From assembly GCA_023396115.1 (NCBI GenBank), contig JAEWXC010000033.1:1-51104 (forward strand): a stretch of 51,104 nucleotides of DNA, in the 5' to 3' direction. Positions 33,711 through 41,744 of this stretch are shown here, piece by piece (the first letter of the stretch is position 1; the number at the start of each line of letters is the position of its first letter). The position numbers were made by a program, and so were the translations under genes. The notes beneath the pieces were generated by a model. That model was not told the origin of the DNA, did no database searches, and worked only from the letters and a program-made list of their open reading frames with translations. Source of the DNA: Actinomycetes bacterium (GTDB taxonomy: Bacteria; Actinomycetota; Actinomycetes; Propionibacteriales; Nocardioidaceae).

Positions 33711-35081
33711 GTGAGCCCGGTCGCCACCGGTGCCGCGAGGCACCGCCACGAGGCCGCGATGGCCCGGTTGCGGGCGTCCTTCGCGGCCCTGCCGGCTGGT
33801 GCGCCGGTGCGCCTGGCGAAGTCCACCTCCAACCTGTTCCGGCCCCGCGGCACCGTGGGGCACGGGCTCGACGTCTCGGGGCTGGACGGGGTGCTCGGGG
33901 TCGACCCGCTGCACCGCACGGCCGAGGTCCAGGGCATGTGCACCTACGAGGACCTCGTCTCCGCGACCCTGCCGCACGGCCTGATGCCCCTGGTGGTCCC
34001 GCAGCTGCGCACCATCACCCTCGGGGGTGCGGTCACCGGGCTGGGCATCGAGTCGACCAGCTTCCGCAACGGGCTGCCGCACGAGTCGGTGCTGGAGATG
34101 GACGTGTTCACCGGCGCCGGCGAGGTGCACACGGTGCACCCGGGGGACACCCTGTTCGACGCGTTCGCCAACTCCTACGGGTCCCTGGGGTACGCCACCC
34201 GGCTGGTCATCGAGCTCGAGCCGATCGGCACCCACGTGGGGCTGCGTCACCTGGCGTTCTCCGACGCCGCCGACCTGGCCGCCGTGGTGGAGGAGGTCGT
34301 CGCCACCGGGGCCCACGACGGGACGGACGTGGCAGGGATGGACGGGGTCGCGTTCGCCCCCGACGACCTGCGCCTCACCCTGGCCGACTTCGGTGCGGCC
34401 CCCGGGCCGACCACCGACCACACCGGAGCGGTGCCGTACTACCGCACGGTGGGTCGGTGCAGCACCGACCTGGTCACCGCCGAGCAGTACCTGTGGCGCT
34501 GGGACACCGACTGGTTCTGGTGCTCGGCCGCGTTCGGACTGGAGAACCCCCGGATCCGGCGGCTCTGGCCGCGCCGGTGGCGCCGCTCCGACGTCTACCA
34601 CCGGCTGGTCGCACTCGACCGCCGGTTCGGGGTGATCGACCGGCTCGACGCCCGCGCCGGTCGTCCCCAGCGGGAACGGGTGATCCAGGACGTCGAGGTG
34701 CCCCTGACCCGGCTGGGGGAGTTCCTGGACTGGTTCGACGAGGCCGTCGGGATGCGACCGGTGTGGTTGTGCCCGCTGCGGCTGCGCTCGACCGACGGGT
34801 GGCCCTGCTACCCGCTGCGCCCCGGCGAGACCTACGTCAACGCCGGCTTCTGGGGCACCGTCCCGGTCGGGGACCAGGCTCCCGAGGCCCCGGTGAACCG
34901 GGCGGTCGAGGCCCGCGTCGAGGAGCTCGGCGGGCACAAGTCGCTGTACTCGGAGGCGTTCTACGACGAGGCGACCTTCGCCCGGCTCTACAACACCGCG
35001 CACCTGGACGAGGTGCAGGCCCGGTACGACCCCGAGCACCGACTGACCACGTTGCACGACAAGGCGGTACGACGAAGGTGA
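33711..35081 (+). CDS. tmsA: FAD-dependent oxidoreductase of 10-methyl fatty acid synthesis
   Basis: 456 aa, GTG start. FAD_binding_4 type oxidoreductase (LDVSGLDGVLGVDP, QLRTITLGGAVTGLGIES). Paired with a cyclopropane-synthase-like methyltransferase this matches TmsA/BfaA, which reduces the 10-methylene intermediate to a 10-methyl branch (tuberculostearic acid). The pair identity is from known family context; substrate not shown here. Starts 6 nt after a -10 hexamer. Its stop lies 8 nt before the tmsB ATG. Confidence 0.85.
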   Translation: MSPVATGAARHRHEAAMARLRASFAALPAGAPVRLAKSTSNLFRPRGTVGHGLDVSGLDGVLGVDPLHRTAEVQGMCTYEDLVSATLPHGLMPLVVPQLRTITLGGAVTGLGIESTSFRNGLPHESVLEMDVFTGAGEVHTVHPGDTLFDAFANSYGSLGYATRLVIELEPIGTHVGLRHLAFSDAADLAAVVEEVVATGAHDGTDVAGMDGVAFAPDDLRLTLADFGAAPGPTTDHTGAVPYYRTVGRCSTDLVTAEQYLWRWDTDWFWCSAAFGLENPRIRRLWPRRWRRSDVYHRLVALDRRFGVIDRLDARAGRPQRERVIQDVEVPLTRLGEFLDWFDEAVGMRPVWLCPLRLRSTDGWPCYPLRPGETYVNAGFWGTVPVGDQAPEAPVNRAVEARVEELGGHKSLYSEAFYDEATFARLYNTAHLDEVQARYDPEHRLTTLHDKAVRRR

Positions 35082-35089
35082 GGAAGGCG

Positions 35090-36370
35090 ATGACCCAGGA
35101 GACCATCACGATCGGCGAGGCCCTCGACACCCTGCTGGTGGACGGGCTGCCGCTGCGGTTCACCGCCTACGACGGGTCCGCCGCCGGGCCGGAGACCGCC
35201 GAGATCGGCATGCACCTGGTCAACGAGCGGGGGCTGGCCTACCTGCTCACCGCACCCGGCGACCTCGGTCTGGCCCGCGCGTACGTCAGCGGTGACCTGG
35301 AGCTGCGCGGGGTGCACCCCGGCGACCCGTACGCGGCGCTGTCGCTGCTGCTCAACCACACCCACTTCCGACGTCCCTCGGCCACCGAGGCGGTCCGGCT
35401 GCTGCGCGGCCTGGGCCTGGGGCACCTCAAGCCGCCGCCGGTCCCGCCGCAGGAGCACCTGCCGCGCTGGCGCCGGGTGGTCGAGGGGCTGCGGCACTCC
35501 CGGGAACGCGACGCCGAGGTGATCCACCACCACTACGACGTCTCCAACCGGTTCTACGAGCTCGTCCTGGGCGAGTCGATGACCTACACCTGTGCGCTGT
35601 ACGAGAGTGAGGAGGCCACCCTCGAGGAGGCCCAGGCGGCCAAGTACGACCTGGTCTGCCGCAAGCTCGCGCTCCGGCCCGGGGACCGGTTGCTCGACGT
35701 CGGGTGCGGCTGGGGCGGCATGGTCCGGCACGCCGCGCGGCACTACGGGGTGAAGGCCCTGGGGGTGACGCTGTCGCTGCAGCAGGCCGAGTGGGCCAAG
35801 TCCGAGATCGACCGGCAGGGGCTGGGTGACCTGGCCGAGGTCCGGCACAGCGACTACCGCGACGTGATGGAGGGCGAGTTCGACGCGGTCAGCTCGATCG
35901 GGCTCACCGAGCACATCGGGGTGGCCCAGTACCCGGAGTACTTCGGGTTCCTGCGCAGCCGCCTGCGCGACCACGGCCGGCTGCTCAACCACTGCATCAC
36001 CCGCCCGCACAACCGAGCCACGAGAACCGGGGCGTTCATCGACCGCTACGTCTTCCCCGACGGGGAGCTGACCGGGTCCGGCACGATCGTCGCCGCTGCC
36101 CAGGACGCGGGTCTGGAGGTCCAGCACACCGAGAACCTGCGGGTCCACTACGCCCACACCCTGGCCGGCTGGTGCCGCAACCTGGCCGAGAACTGGGACG
36201 CCGCGGTCGCGGAGGTGGGCGAGGGCACCGCCCGGGTCTGGGGCCTGTACATGGCCGGGTCGCGCCTGGGGTTCGAGCGCGACGAGATCGAGCTGCACCA
36301 CGTGCTGGCCACCCGCAACGACGCGCTGGGCGGCTCGGGGTTCCCGCTGCGTCCGGACTGGACGCCCTGA
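35090..36370 (+). CDS. tmsB: Fatty-acyl phospholipid methyltransferase (10-methylene forming)
   Basis: 426 aa. SAM-dependent methyltransferase of the cyclopropane-fatty-acyl-phospholipid synthase family. Motifs: HHYDVSNRFYELVLGESMTY, the SAM site LLDVGCGWGG, GLTEHIG, and YVFPDGELTGSG. With tmsA it is the expected TmsB/BfaB, which adds the methylene at C10 of oleoyl chains. The ATG at 35090 has AGGTGAGG upstream; a GTG at 35078 overlapping the tmsA stop (GTGA) is an alternative. An N-terminal region (1-115) precedes the catalytic domain, as in the family. Confidence 0.87.
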   Translation: MTQETITIGEALDTLLVDGLPLRFTAYDGSAAGPETAEIGMHLVNERGLAYLLTAPGDLGLARAYVSGDLELRGVHPGDPYAALSLLLNHTHFRRPSATEAVRLLRGLGLGHLKPPPVPPQEHLPRWRRVVEGLRHSRERDAEVIHHHYDVSNRFYELVLGESMTYTCALYESEEATLEEAQAAKYDLVCRKLALRPGDRLLDVGCGWGGMVRHAARHYGVKALGVTLSLQQAEWAKSEIDRQGLGDLAEVRHSDYRDVMEGEFDAVSSIGLTEHIGVAQYPEYFGFLRSRLRDHGRLLNHCITRPHNRATRTGAFIDRYVFPDGELTGSGTIVAAAQDAGLEVQHTENLRVHYAHTLAGWCRNLAENWDAAVAEVGEGTARVWGLYMAGSRLGFERDEIELHHVLATRNDALGGSGFPLRPDWTP

Positions 36371-36406
36371 CCGGGAGCCCCGCGCAGATCGGTCGCCTCC
36401 TTCGTC

Positions 36407-36454
36407 GATCGAGCTTGCCGAGATCCGGTGGGGGTCTCGGCAGGCTCGACCACC
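36407..36454. repeat. Paired GGTCGAGC-type repeats forming a hairpin after tmsB
   Basis: A plus copy (36407-36426) and an inverted copy (36433-36454) of the family seen at 25596-25748. They pair over about 18 bp with two G-U type differences and a 6-nt loop, so this probably ends the tms transcript. A partial third copy follows near 36459. Confidence 0.8.
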
Positions 36455-36499
36455 GGGGCACGCTCGACCGCCGGCTGGGGCCAGCGGCGCCCGCCTCGG

Positions 36500-36505
36500 T
36501 AGCCT
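36500..36505 (+). promoter_or_regulatory. -10 hexamer of the siderophore-interacting protein gene
   Basis: TAGCCT lies 6 nt before the GTG at 36512; leaderless layout. Confidence 0.5.
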
Positions 36506-36511
36506 TGGGCG

Positions 36512-37288
36512 GTGAGCACCAGAGCCGAGCAGTACACCGCCACCGTGGTCCGCCGTGAGCAGATCAGCGACCACCTGGTCCGGCTGGTGCTCGGCGGACC
36601 GGGTCTGGCCGGGTTCACCAGTACCGGGGTCCCCGACGAGTGGGTCGGCCTGATCGTGCCCGGCCAGTTCCAGAGCCGCTACTACACGGTGCGCCGCTGG
36701 GCCGAGGGCGAGCTGACCCTCGACGTGGTCGTGCACGAGGTCGGCCTGGTCACCGAGTGGGCGGCCGGCGACTGCGTGGGCGAGACGGTGACCATCACCG
36801 AGCCCAAGTCCTCCTTCGACCCGCCCGCCGAGGCGACCTGGCTGGTCCTGGTCGGCGACCTGACCGCGATGCCGGCGATGGCGCGGATCCTGGAGACCAC
36901 CGACCTGCCCACCCGGGTCGTGGCCGAGGTCGCCGACGACCTGACCGGCTACCTGCCCGAGGGCACCGACGTCACCTGGCAGACCCCGCCCGGCCCCGGC
37001 GCCTCCGCGCTGGTTGCGGCGGTCGAGGCCCTGGACTGGCCCGAGGGACGCGGCTACTTCTGGATGGCGGGGGAGTCGGCGCAGATGCGGGGCATCCGCA
37101 AGCACCTGATGCGCGAGGTCAAGCTCCCCGCCTCCGACTACGACGTGATGGGGTACTGGCGGGGAGTCGCCAAGCGGCAGCCCCGGGCGGTGGATCCTGG
37201 CCCGATCCACGCGGCCGGCAAGGCGGCGGGCAAGAGTGACGCCGAGATCTGGGCCGACTACGACGCTGCACAGGAGACTGGACGATGA
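36512..37288 (+). CDS. Siderophore-interacting protein (FAD-dependent ferric reductase)
   Basis: 258 aa, GTG start. ViuB/SIP type: an FAD-binding beta-barrel with SRYYTVRRW (about 51-59) and a NAD(P)H-binding C-terminal half with LVLVGDLTAMPAM and YFWMAGESAQMRGIRKHL. Reduces ferric siderophores to release iron in the cytoplasm. No siderophore transport gene is nearby. Its stop overlaps the era start by 4 nt (ATGA), so an essential GTPase is translationally tied to it. No iron box was seen at its promoter. Confidence 0.9.
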   Translation: MSTRAEQYTATVVRREQISDHLVRLVLGGPGLAGFTSTGVPDEWVGLIVPGQFQSRYYTVRRWAEGELTLDVVVHEVGLVTEWAAGDCVGETVTITEPKSSFDPPAEATWLVLVGDLTAMPAMARILETTDLPTRVVAEVADDLTGYLPEGTDVTWQTPPGPGASALVAAVEALDWPEGRGYFWMAGESAQMRGIRKHLMREVKLPASDYDVMGYWRGVAKRQPRAVDPGPIHAAGKAAGKSDAEIWADYDAAQETGR

Positions 37289-38271
37289 GCGAGCACGACA
37301 AGGACTTCGACGTCACCGGCGTCGAACCGGCCGGCCCGCTGTACGGGACCCGCCCGGACGGCTTCCGCAGCGGCTTCGTCTCGTTCGTCGGCCGGCCGAA
37401 CGCGGGCAAGTCGACCCTGACCAACGCCCTGGTCGGCACCAAGGTGGTGATCACCTCCTCCAAGCCGCAGACCACCCGCACCGTGGTGCGCGGCATCGTG
37501 CACCGCGACGACGCCCAGCTGGTGCTGGTCGACACCCCCGGGCTGCACCGTCCCCGCACCCTGCTCGGCGAGCGGCTCAACGACCTGGTGATGACCACCT
37601 GGTCGGAGGTCGACGTGGTGGCGGTCTGCTTCCCGGCCAACGAGAAGATCGGGCCGGGCGACCGGTTCATCGTCAACGAGCTCGGCAAGGTGCGCCGCAC
37701 CGTCCGCATCGCCGTGGTGACCAAGACCGACCTGGTCGGTCCCGAGCAGCTGGCCCAGCACCTGGTGGACGTGGCCGAGCTGGGACGGGAGACCGGCACC
37801 GAGTGGGCCGAGGTGGTCCCGCTCTCCGCTGTCTCCGGAGACCAGGTGGACCTGCTCGCCGACCTGCTGGTCGGGCTGATGCCCGAGGGGCCGCCGCTGT
37901 ACCCCGACGGTGACCTCACCGACGCGCCCGAGCAGACCATCGCCGCCGAGTTCATCCGCGAGGCCGCCCTGGAGGGGGTCCGCGACGAGCTGCCGCACTC
38001 GATCGCGGTGGTCGTGGACGAGATGAACCTGCGCAAGGACCGTCCCGAGGACAAGCCGCTGCTCGACATCTACGCCAACGTGTACGTCGAGCGGGACTCG
38101 CAGAAGGGGATCCTGATCGGGCACAAGGGCTCCCGGCTGCGCCAGGTCGGCACGGTGGCCCGCAAGCAGATCGAGGCGTTCCTCGGCACCCCGGTCTACC
38201 TGGACCTGCACGTCAAGGTCGCCAAGGACTGGCAGCGCGACCCGCGGCAGCTGCGCAAGCTCGGCTTCTGA
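37285..38271 (+). CDS. era: GTPase Era
   Basis: 328 aa. Essential GTPase that binds the 16S rRNA 3' end and promotes 30S assembly. G1 GRPNAGKST (36-44), G3 DTPG, G4 TKTD, and a C-terminal KH domain with GILIGHKGSRLRQVGTVARK (quoted core). The first 30 residues are an extension beyond the usual Era start. ATG at 37285 overlaps the upstream stop. Normally adjacent to the corC/deaminase-like genes; the tms-SIP insert separates them here. Confidence 0.97.
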   Translation: MSEHDKDFDVTGVEPAGPLYGTRPDGFRSGFVSFVGRPNAGKSTLTNALVGTKVVITSSKPQTTRTVVRGIVHRDDAQLVLVDTPGLHRPRTLLGERLNDLVMTTWSEVDVVAVCFPANEKIGPGDRFIVNELGKVRRTVRIAVVTKTDLVGPEQLAQHLVDVAELGRETGTEWAEVVPLSAVSGDQVDLLADLLVGLMPEGPPLYPDGDLTDAPEQTIAAEFIREAALEGVRDELPHSIAVVVDEMNLRKDRPEDKPLLDIYANVYVERDSQKGILIGHKGSRLRQVGTVARKQIEAFLGTPVYLDLHVKVAKDWQRDPRQLRKLGF

Positions 38272-38282
38272 CCCTTCGGGGC

Positions 38283-39122
38283 TCAGCCCGCGGGGGCCCA
38301 GCACAGGCCGTAGCGGCGACCCGAGCGCCACTGCTGCTTGGTCGGGGCCTCCTCCGACCACTCCACGTCCAACGGGTCGGCCGCCACGTCCCGGGCGGCG
38401 TCGCGACACGGCGTGGCCATCGCCGCGGCCACCGCCTTGCCGTCGGGGTAGTCGGAGCCGGACAGCTCGACCGCACGCAGCGCCCGCCACGTGTGCCGGG
38501 CCGAGCAGGGCACCCGCCGGAAACCCCGGGTGCCCGGGGCCGCGGTGCCGCACATCGCCCACGCGTTCGCACCGTCGCCGGTGAGCAGGCCGGCACTGCG
38601 GCGGGGCAGCTGCGCCAGGGTGTCGTCGCCGGCCAGGGCGACCACGTCGCAGCGGAACCAGTCCGCCCCGGTGTCGGCCGCCGCGTGGTCGGGGGTGAAC
38701 CAGACCGCGGCGAGCATCGACAGACGCACGTCCCCACCGACGTGACGGCGCAACCGGTCGCGGCACACCGAGGTGACCTGCTCGCGGGCCCGGCGCGAGT
38801 CGACCGCGAGCAGGTGGCCGTCCTGGAGGAGGTCGAGCGTGCCGACGTGGAAGGTCTGCGCGGTGTGCTTCTTCGCGCAGCCCACGGGCGCGACCTCGGA
38901 CTCGGGGGAGACCGCCTCGTCGAAGCTGAGCCGGTAGCAGCGCCCGGCCCTCGGCGCGGGCGTCGGCTCAGCCGGGGTCGTGGCGGTGTTGGAGGCCGTG
39001 CCGGGCGAGGCGGAGGTCGTCGGGTCACTCCCGGCGTTCTGGTCCTCGGAGGGCGAACAGGCGCCCAGCAGCAGACCCGTCGCCAGCGCACCGGCGACCA
39101 CCGCCCGGTACAGGTTCCTCAC
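38283..39122 (-). CDS. Septum-formation-domain lipoprotein (paralogue 2)
   Basis: 279 aa, GTG start overlapping the previous stop (GTGA). Lipoprotein signal with LLLGAC near residue 20-22, a Ser/Thr/Pro linker, then a Cys-rich domain with the repeated pattern C..HTAQTF..C and C-terminal YGLCWAP, resembling the actinobacterial Septum_form family. Function not shown. It is a paralogue of the gene just upstream (HNAETF, TAICWAR), a tandem duplication. Last gene of the four-gene operon, 11 bp from the era stop. Confidence 0.78.
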   Translation of the reverse strand: MRNLYRAVVAGALATGLLLGACSPSEDQNAGSDPTTSASPGTASNTATTPAEPTPAPRAGRCYRLSFDEAVSPESEVAPVGCAKKHTAQTFHVGTLDLLQDGHLLAVDSRRAREQVTSVCRDRLRRHVGGDVRLSMLAAVWFTPDHAAADTGADWFRCDVVALAGDDTLAQLPRRSAGLLTGDGANAWAMCGTAAPGTRGFRRVPCSARHTWRALRAVELSGSDYPDGKAVAAAMATPCRDAARDVAADPLDVEWSEEAPTKQQWRSGRRYGLCWAPAG

Positions 39123-39973
39123 TTGCCGTCCTCCTCGGGGTTCGGGGGCTGCGTCGCGGACCGGATCGCGTCGGCGCGGGCCCAGCAGATCGCGGTGCGT
39201 TCACCGGTGCGCCACTCGCCCCGCTGCGGCCAGGTCCAGGCGAACTGGAAGGTGGCCGGGTAACCCAGGAAGCCCATCAACGAGCTGGAGCAGAAGTCCC
39301 GGCTGCGGACCTCGGTCAGCCGGGCACCGGGGTAGGGGGTGTCCGGCTTGCCCAGCCGCACGATCGTCGCGGCACGCCAGCGGTGCGGTTCGCTGCACGG
39401 CACCCGCGGTTGGTCGGGCACCGTCTCGGTGGCCACGCAGGCCATCCACTCGTCGTCGGGCACGCCGGCGAGCAGGCCCTCGGTCCGGGCCGGGAGCGGC
39501 CGCAGCCGGCGTTCGGCGTCGCCACCCACCTCGGCCCCCACCACGTCACAGCGCAGCCAACGGGCCCCCGCCGCCCACTGCTCCGCGGAGGGGCGGAACC
39601 AGACCCACGACAGCACGGTGCGGCGGGCCAGGCTGGTGTCGGCGCCCAGGTGCTCGACGAACCGGGGCTGGCACACGTCGAACGCGGCAGCTCCGATCCG
39701 GCGGTCCTCGCGGGGGACGTCGTGCAGGGCCGCCGGGAGCTCGCCGACCGCGAACGTCTCGGCGTTGTGCGGCTCCGAGCACTCCAGCACCGTGGAGTCG
39801 TTGGAGTCGGCGTCCACGAGCGGACCGTCGAGCACCCGGCAGGCACCGGTCTCGGGAGGGTCGACCTGGACCGCGGTGGCGTCCGAGCACCCGGCCAGGA
39901 CCGGGACCAGCACCAGGGCGCACAGCGCCGCCAGGCTCATCAGCGATCGGCCGCCCCGGGTCGGACGCCTCAC
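39119..39973 (-). CDS. Septum-formation-domain lipoprotein (paralogue 1)
   Basis: 284 aa. GTG start chosen at 39973 because it overlaps the reductase stop (GTGA) and supplies the basic n-region RRPTRGGRS before the hydrophobic core and lipobox VLAGC. Mature part has paired cysteines in ECSEPHNAETF and PCSEPHRW, and the end TAICWARAD. Same domain type as the next gene. Role unknown; the family name comes from weak links to septation. Confidence 0.78.
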   Translation of the reverse strand: MRRPTRGGRSLMSLAALCALVLVPVLAGCSDATAVQVDPPETGACRVLDGPLVDADSNDSTVLECSEPHNAETFAVGELPAALHDVPREDRRIGAAAFDVCQPRFVEHLGADTSLARRTVLSWVWFRPSAEQWAAGARWLRCDVVGAEVGGDAERRLRPLPARTEGLLAGVPDDEWMACVATETVPDQPRVPCSEPHRWRAATIVRLGKPDTPYPGARLTEVRSRDFCSSSLMGFLGYPATFQFAWTWPQRGEWRTGERTAICWARADAIRSATQPPNPEEDGK

Positions 39974-40455
39974 GGCTCCACCAGGGCGGCCAGGGTCCCG
40001 CCGAGGTCGTAGCCGGCGGCCAGGTCCTGCTCGGTGACCTCGCCGAGCACCTCCAGCACCTCCGCGGCCGGGCGCCACCCCAGGGCCTGGACGATCGAGG
40101 TGACCGAGCGGACCGCTCCGGTGGTGTCGTAACGGCCGTGCACCCACAGCCCGAACGGTTTGCGCGGCCCGGCCGGCTCGGTGCCCTGGCCGTCGCTGCC
40201 CAGCGAGCCGCCGACGGCGAGGAAGACGGAATCGAAGAAGTGCTTGAGCGCCCCCGACATGTAGCCGAAGTTGGCGGGGGTGCCGAGCAGGTAGCCGTCC
40301 GCGGCCAGCACGTCCTCGGCGGTGGCCTCCAGCGCCGGACGGACCACCACCTCGACACCGGTGATCGCCTCGTCCCGGGTGCCCGCGACGACCGCCTCGG
40401 CGAGTCGCTGCACCGTGGCGGTGGGGGTGTGGTGGACGACCAGGAGCCGGCTCAC
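39970..40455 (-). CDS. Flavodoxin/NADPH-dependent FMN reductase family protein
   Basis: 161 aa, GTG start. Flavodoxin-like fold: the N-terminal phosphate loop HHTPTATVQRLAEAV, then YLLGTPANFGYMSGALKHFF, an FMN-contact stretch. Likely binds FMN; electron partner unknown. Its start overlaps the GNAT stop and its stop overlaps the lipoprotein start by 4 nt each (GTGA), so it is in the middle of a tightly coupled operon. Confidence 0.85.
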   Translation of the reverse strand: MSRLLVVHHTPTATVQRLAEAVVAGTRDEAITGVEVVVRPALEATAEDVLAADGYLLGTPANFGYMSGALKHFFDSVFLAVGGSLGSDGQGTEPAGPRKPFGLWVHGRYDTTGAVRSVTSIVQALGWRPAAEVLEVLGEVTEQDLAAGYDLGGTLAALVEP

Positions 40456-41453
40456 GTGGCTCGCACCCAGACCGCGTTGCGGGCCACCTCGCGGGCACCG
40501 AGCCGGTCGTTGACGGCCCGCATGTGCACGTTGTCCTCGGCGTTCCAGGTCTGGGTGGCGGCCACGTCGGGGCGTTGCCGGCGCAGCCAGCCGGCCATGT
40601 CGGCCTTGAGCCGCAGTCCCAGCTCGTGGCCGCGGTGGTCCGGCAGCACCGAGGTGTCCACCTGGTGCGCGATCCGGGGGCTCTCCTCGTCGACCAGGAC
40701 CAGGGTCAGACCGGCCGGGGAGCCGGTGGCCTCGTGCCGGGCGACGACGGTGAACTGGGTCTGCCCGCGGGCCGCCCACGCCGCCTCCTCGGTCCGGACC
40801 CGGGCGGGCGGGTACGCCTCGAACTCGACGGCGTCGGGGGCGTCGTTGATGGCCTCGCGCAGCGCCGCCATGTCGGCGAGCAGGTCGTCCGGGGTGGGGC
40901 CGTGCCAGCGCTCGAACCGGTAGCCCTGCGGGGGAGTGGCCCGGCTGGCCCAGTCGCCCCCGGCCAGACCGAGCTCGCTGATCACGTGGGCCGGGCGGCG
41001 GGTGAAGCCCCAGTGCGCCAGGACCCGCTCGCCCACGCCGCCGACCCGGGCGCGCAGCCGCAGCACCGGCCGGTCGGTCGCGGCGCGGACGGCCTCGAGC
41101 AGGGCACGCCCGGCGCCGCGCTCGCGGTGCCGGGGGAGCACGCCCCCGGAGACGAAGGCCGTGTCGGTGTACTCCTGCTCGGGTTCGACCAGCTCCACCC
41201 AGCCGACGACCTCGCCGCCGCGGCGGACCCACCACAGGCCGGTGACCGGCTCGGTGGCGTGGAGCCGCGCCAGCTGCCAGCTGCGGGCGGTGGGAGCGGG
41301 GAGGGGGCTGTCGGGGTCCACCGCGACGTGCACCGCGACGACCTGTTCGGCCACCTCGAGCGGCAGCGGCCCGTCCGGGGTGCCGTCGACGACCCGCTCG
41401 ACGCTGAACCCGCCGGTCTCCCCGGCGTGCGTGTCGCTCTCCCGGCCCTCCAT
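40452..41453 (-). CDS. Tandem-domain GNAT acetyltransferase
   Basis: 333 aa. Two GNAT domains: the first with VLPRHRERGAGRALLEAV (about 108-125), the second with TSVLPDHRGHELGLRLKADM (about 268-287), followed by TQTWNAEDNVHMRAVNDRLG. The double domain is like the MshD/Eis-type fused acetyltransferases, but mycothiol synthase assignment is not supported by sequence I can check. First gene of a four-gene minus-strand operon; a -10 hexamer lies 6 nt before its ATG. Confidence 0.87.
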   Translation of the reverse strand: MEGRESDTHAGETGGFSVERVVDGTPDGPLPLEVAEQVVAVHVAVDPDSPLPAPTARSWQLARLHATEPVTGLWWVRRGGEVVGWVELVEPEQEYTDTAFVSGGVLPRHRERGAGRALLEAVRAATDRPVLRLRARVGGVGERVLAHWGFTRRPAHVISELGLAGGDWASRATPPQGYRFERWHGPTPDDLLADMAALREAINDAPDAVEFEAYPPARVRTEEAAWAARGQTQFTVVARHEATGSPAGLTLVLVDEESPRIAHQVDTSVLPDHRGHELGLRLKADMAGWLRRQRPDVAATQTWNAEDNVHMRAVNDRLGAREVARNAVWVRAT

Positions 41454-41459
41454 GTCTCC

Positions 41460-41465
41460 AGCCTA
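41460..41465 (-). promoter_or_regulatory. -10 hexamer of the GNAT operon
   Basis: TAGGCT on the minus strand, 6 nt before the ATG at 41453; leaderless layout. Confidence 0.5.
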
Positions 41466-41581
41466 GTCAGCCCTGCGGCGCTGCGCCGGGCGACGAGCCG
41501 GGAGCCCGCCGCAGGACGCCGCCCGTGCAGGTGCGGCGTCCACACGCCGGTACCCGCGTCGGGCCAGCAGGCCCCGGGGCG

Positions 41582-41587
41582 TAGAGT
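41582..41587 (+). promoter_or_regulatory. -10 hexamer of the leuA leader transcript
   Basis: TAGAGT lies 10 nt before the leader peptide ATG, so the message begins almost at the leader ORF. Confidence 0.5.
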
Positions 41588-41597
41588 GGGCGGCGTC

Positions 41598-41639
41598 ATG
41601 ATGCACCTGCTCCTCCTTCGCTGCCGCAACGAGGCCTGA
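41598..41639 (+). CDS. leuA leader peptide
   Basis: 13 aa, MMHLLLLRCRNEA. Four consecutive leucine codons (CTG CTC CTC CTT, 41607-41618) make it a classic leucine sensor: a ribosome short of Leu-tRNA would stall there and change the fold of the RNA downstream. Leader peptides of this kind before leuA are known in other actinobacteria. It lies 106 nt ahead of leuA. Confidence 0.9.
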   Translation: MMHLLLLRCRNEA

Positions 41640-41684
41640 CCAGCCGGCCCCCTCGTTGCGGAGAGCGCGCGTGCGCCCGGCAAC
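41624..41684 (+). promoter_or_regulatory. Leucine attenuator: two mutually exclusive RNA hairpins
   Basis: Hairpin 1: CCGCAACGAGG (41624-41634, inside the leader ORF end) pairs perfectly with 41651-41661. Hairpin 2: GTTGC (41655-41659) pairs with GCAAC (41680-41684), with GG/CC extending inward. They share 41655-41661, so only one can form. A ribosome stopped at the leader's end would mask the left arm of hairpin 1. No T-tract follows, so the output may be translational or Rho-dependent. Confidence 0.7.
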
Positions 41685-41744
41685 TCCCCCTCCTGCAGCA
41701 ACCGAGGACGAACCCCGGTGCAGGACAGCAACAGCGAGGAAGCC

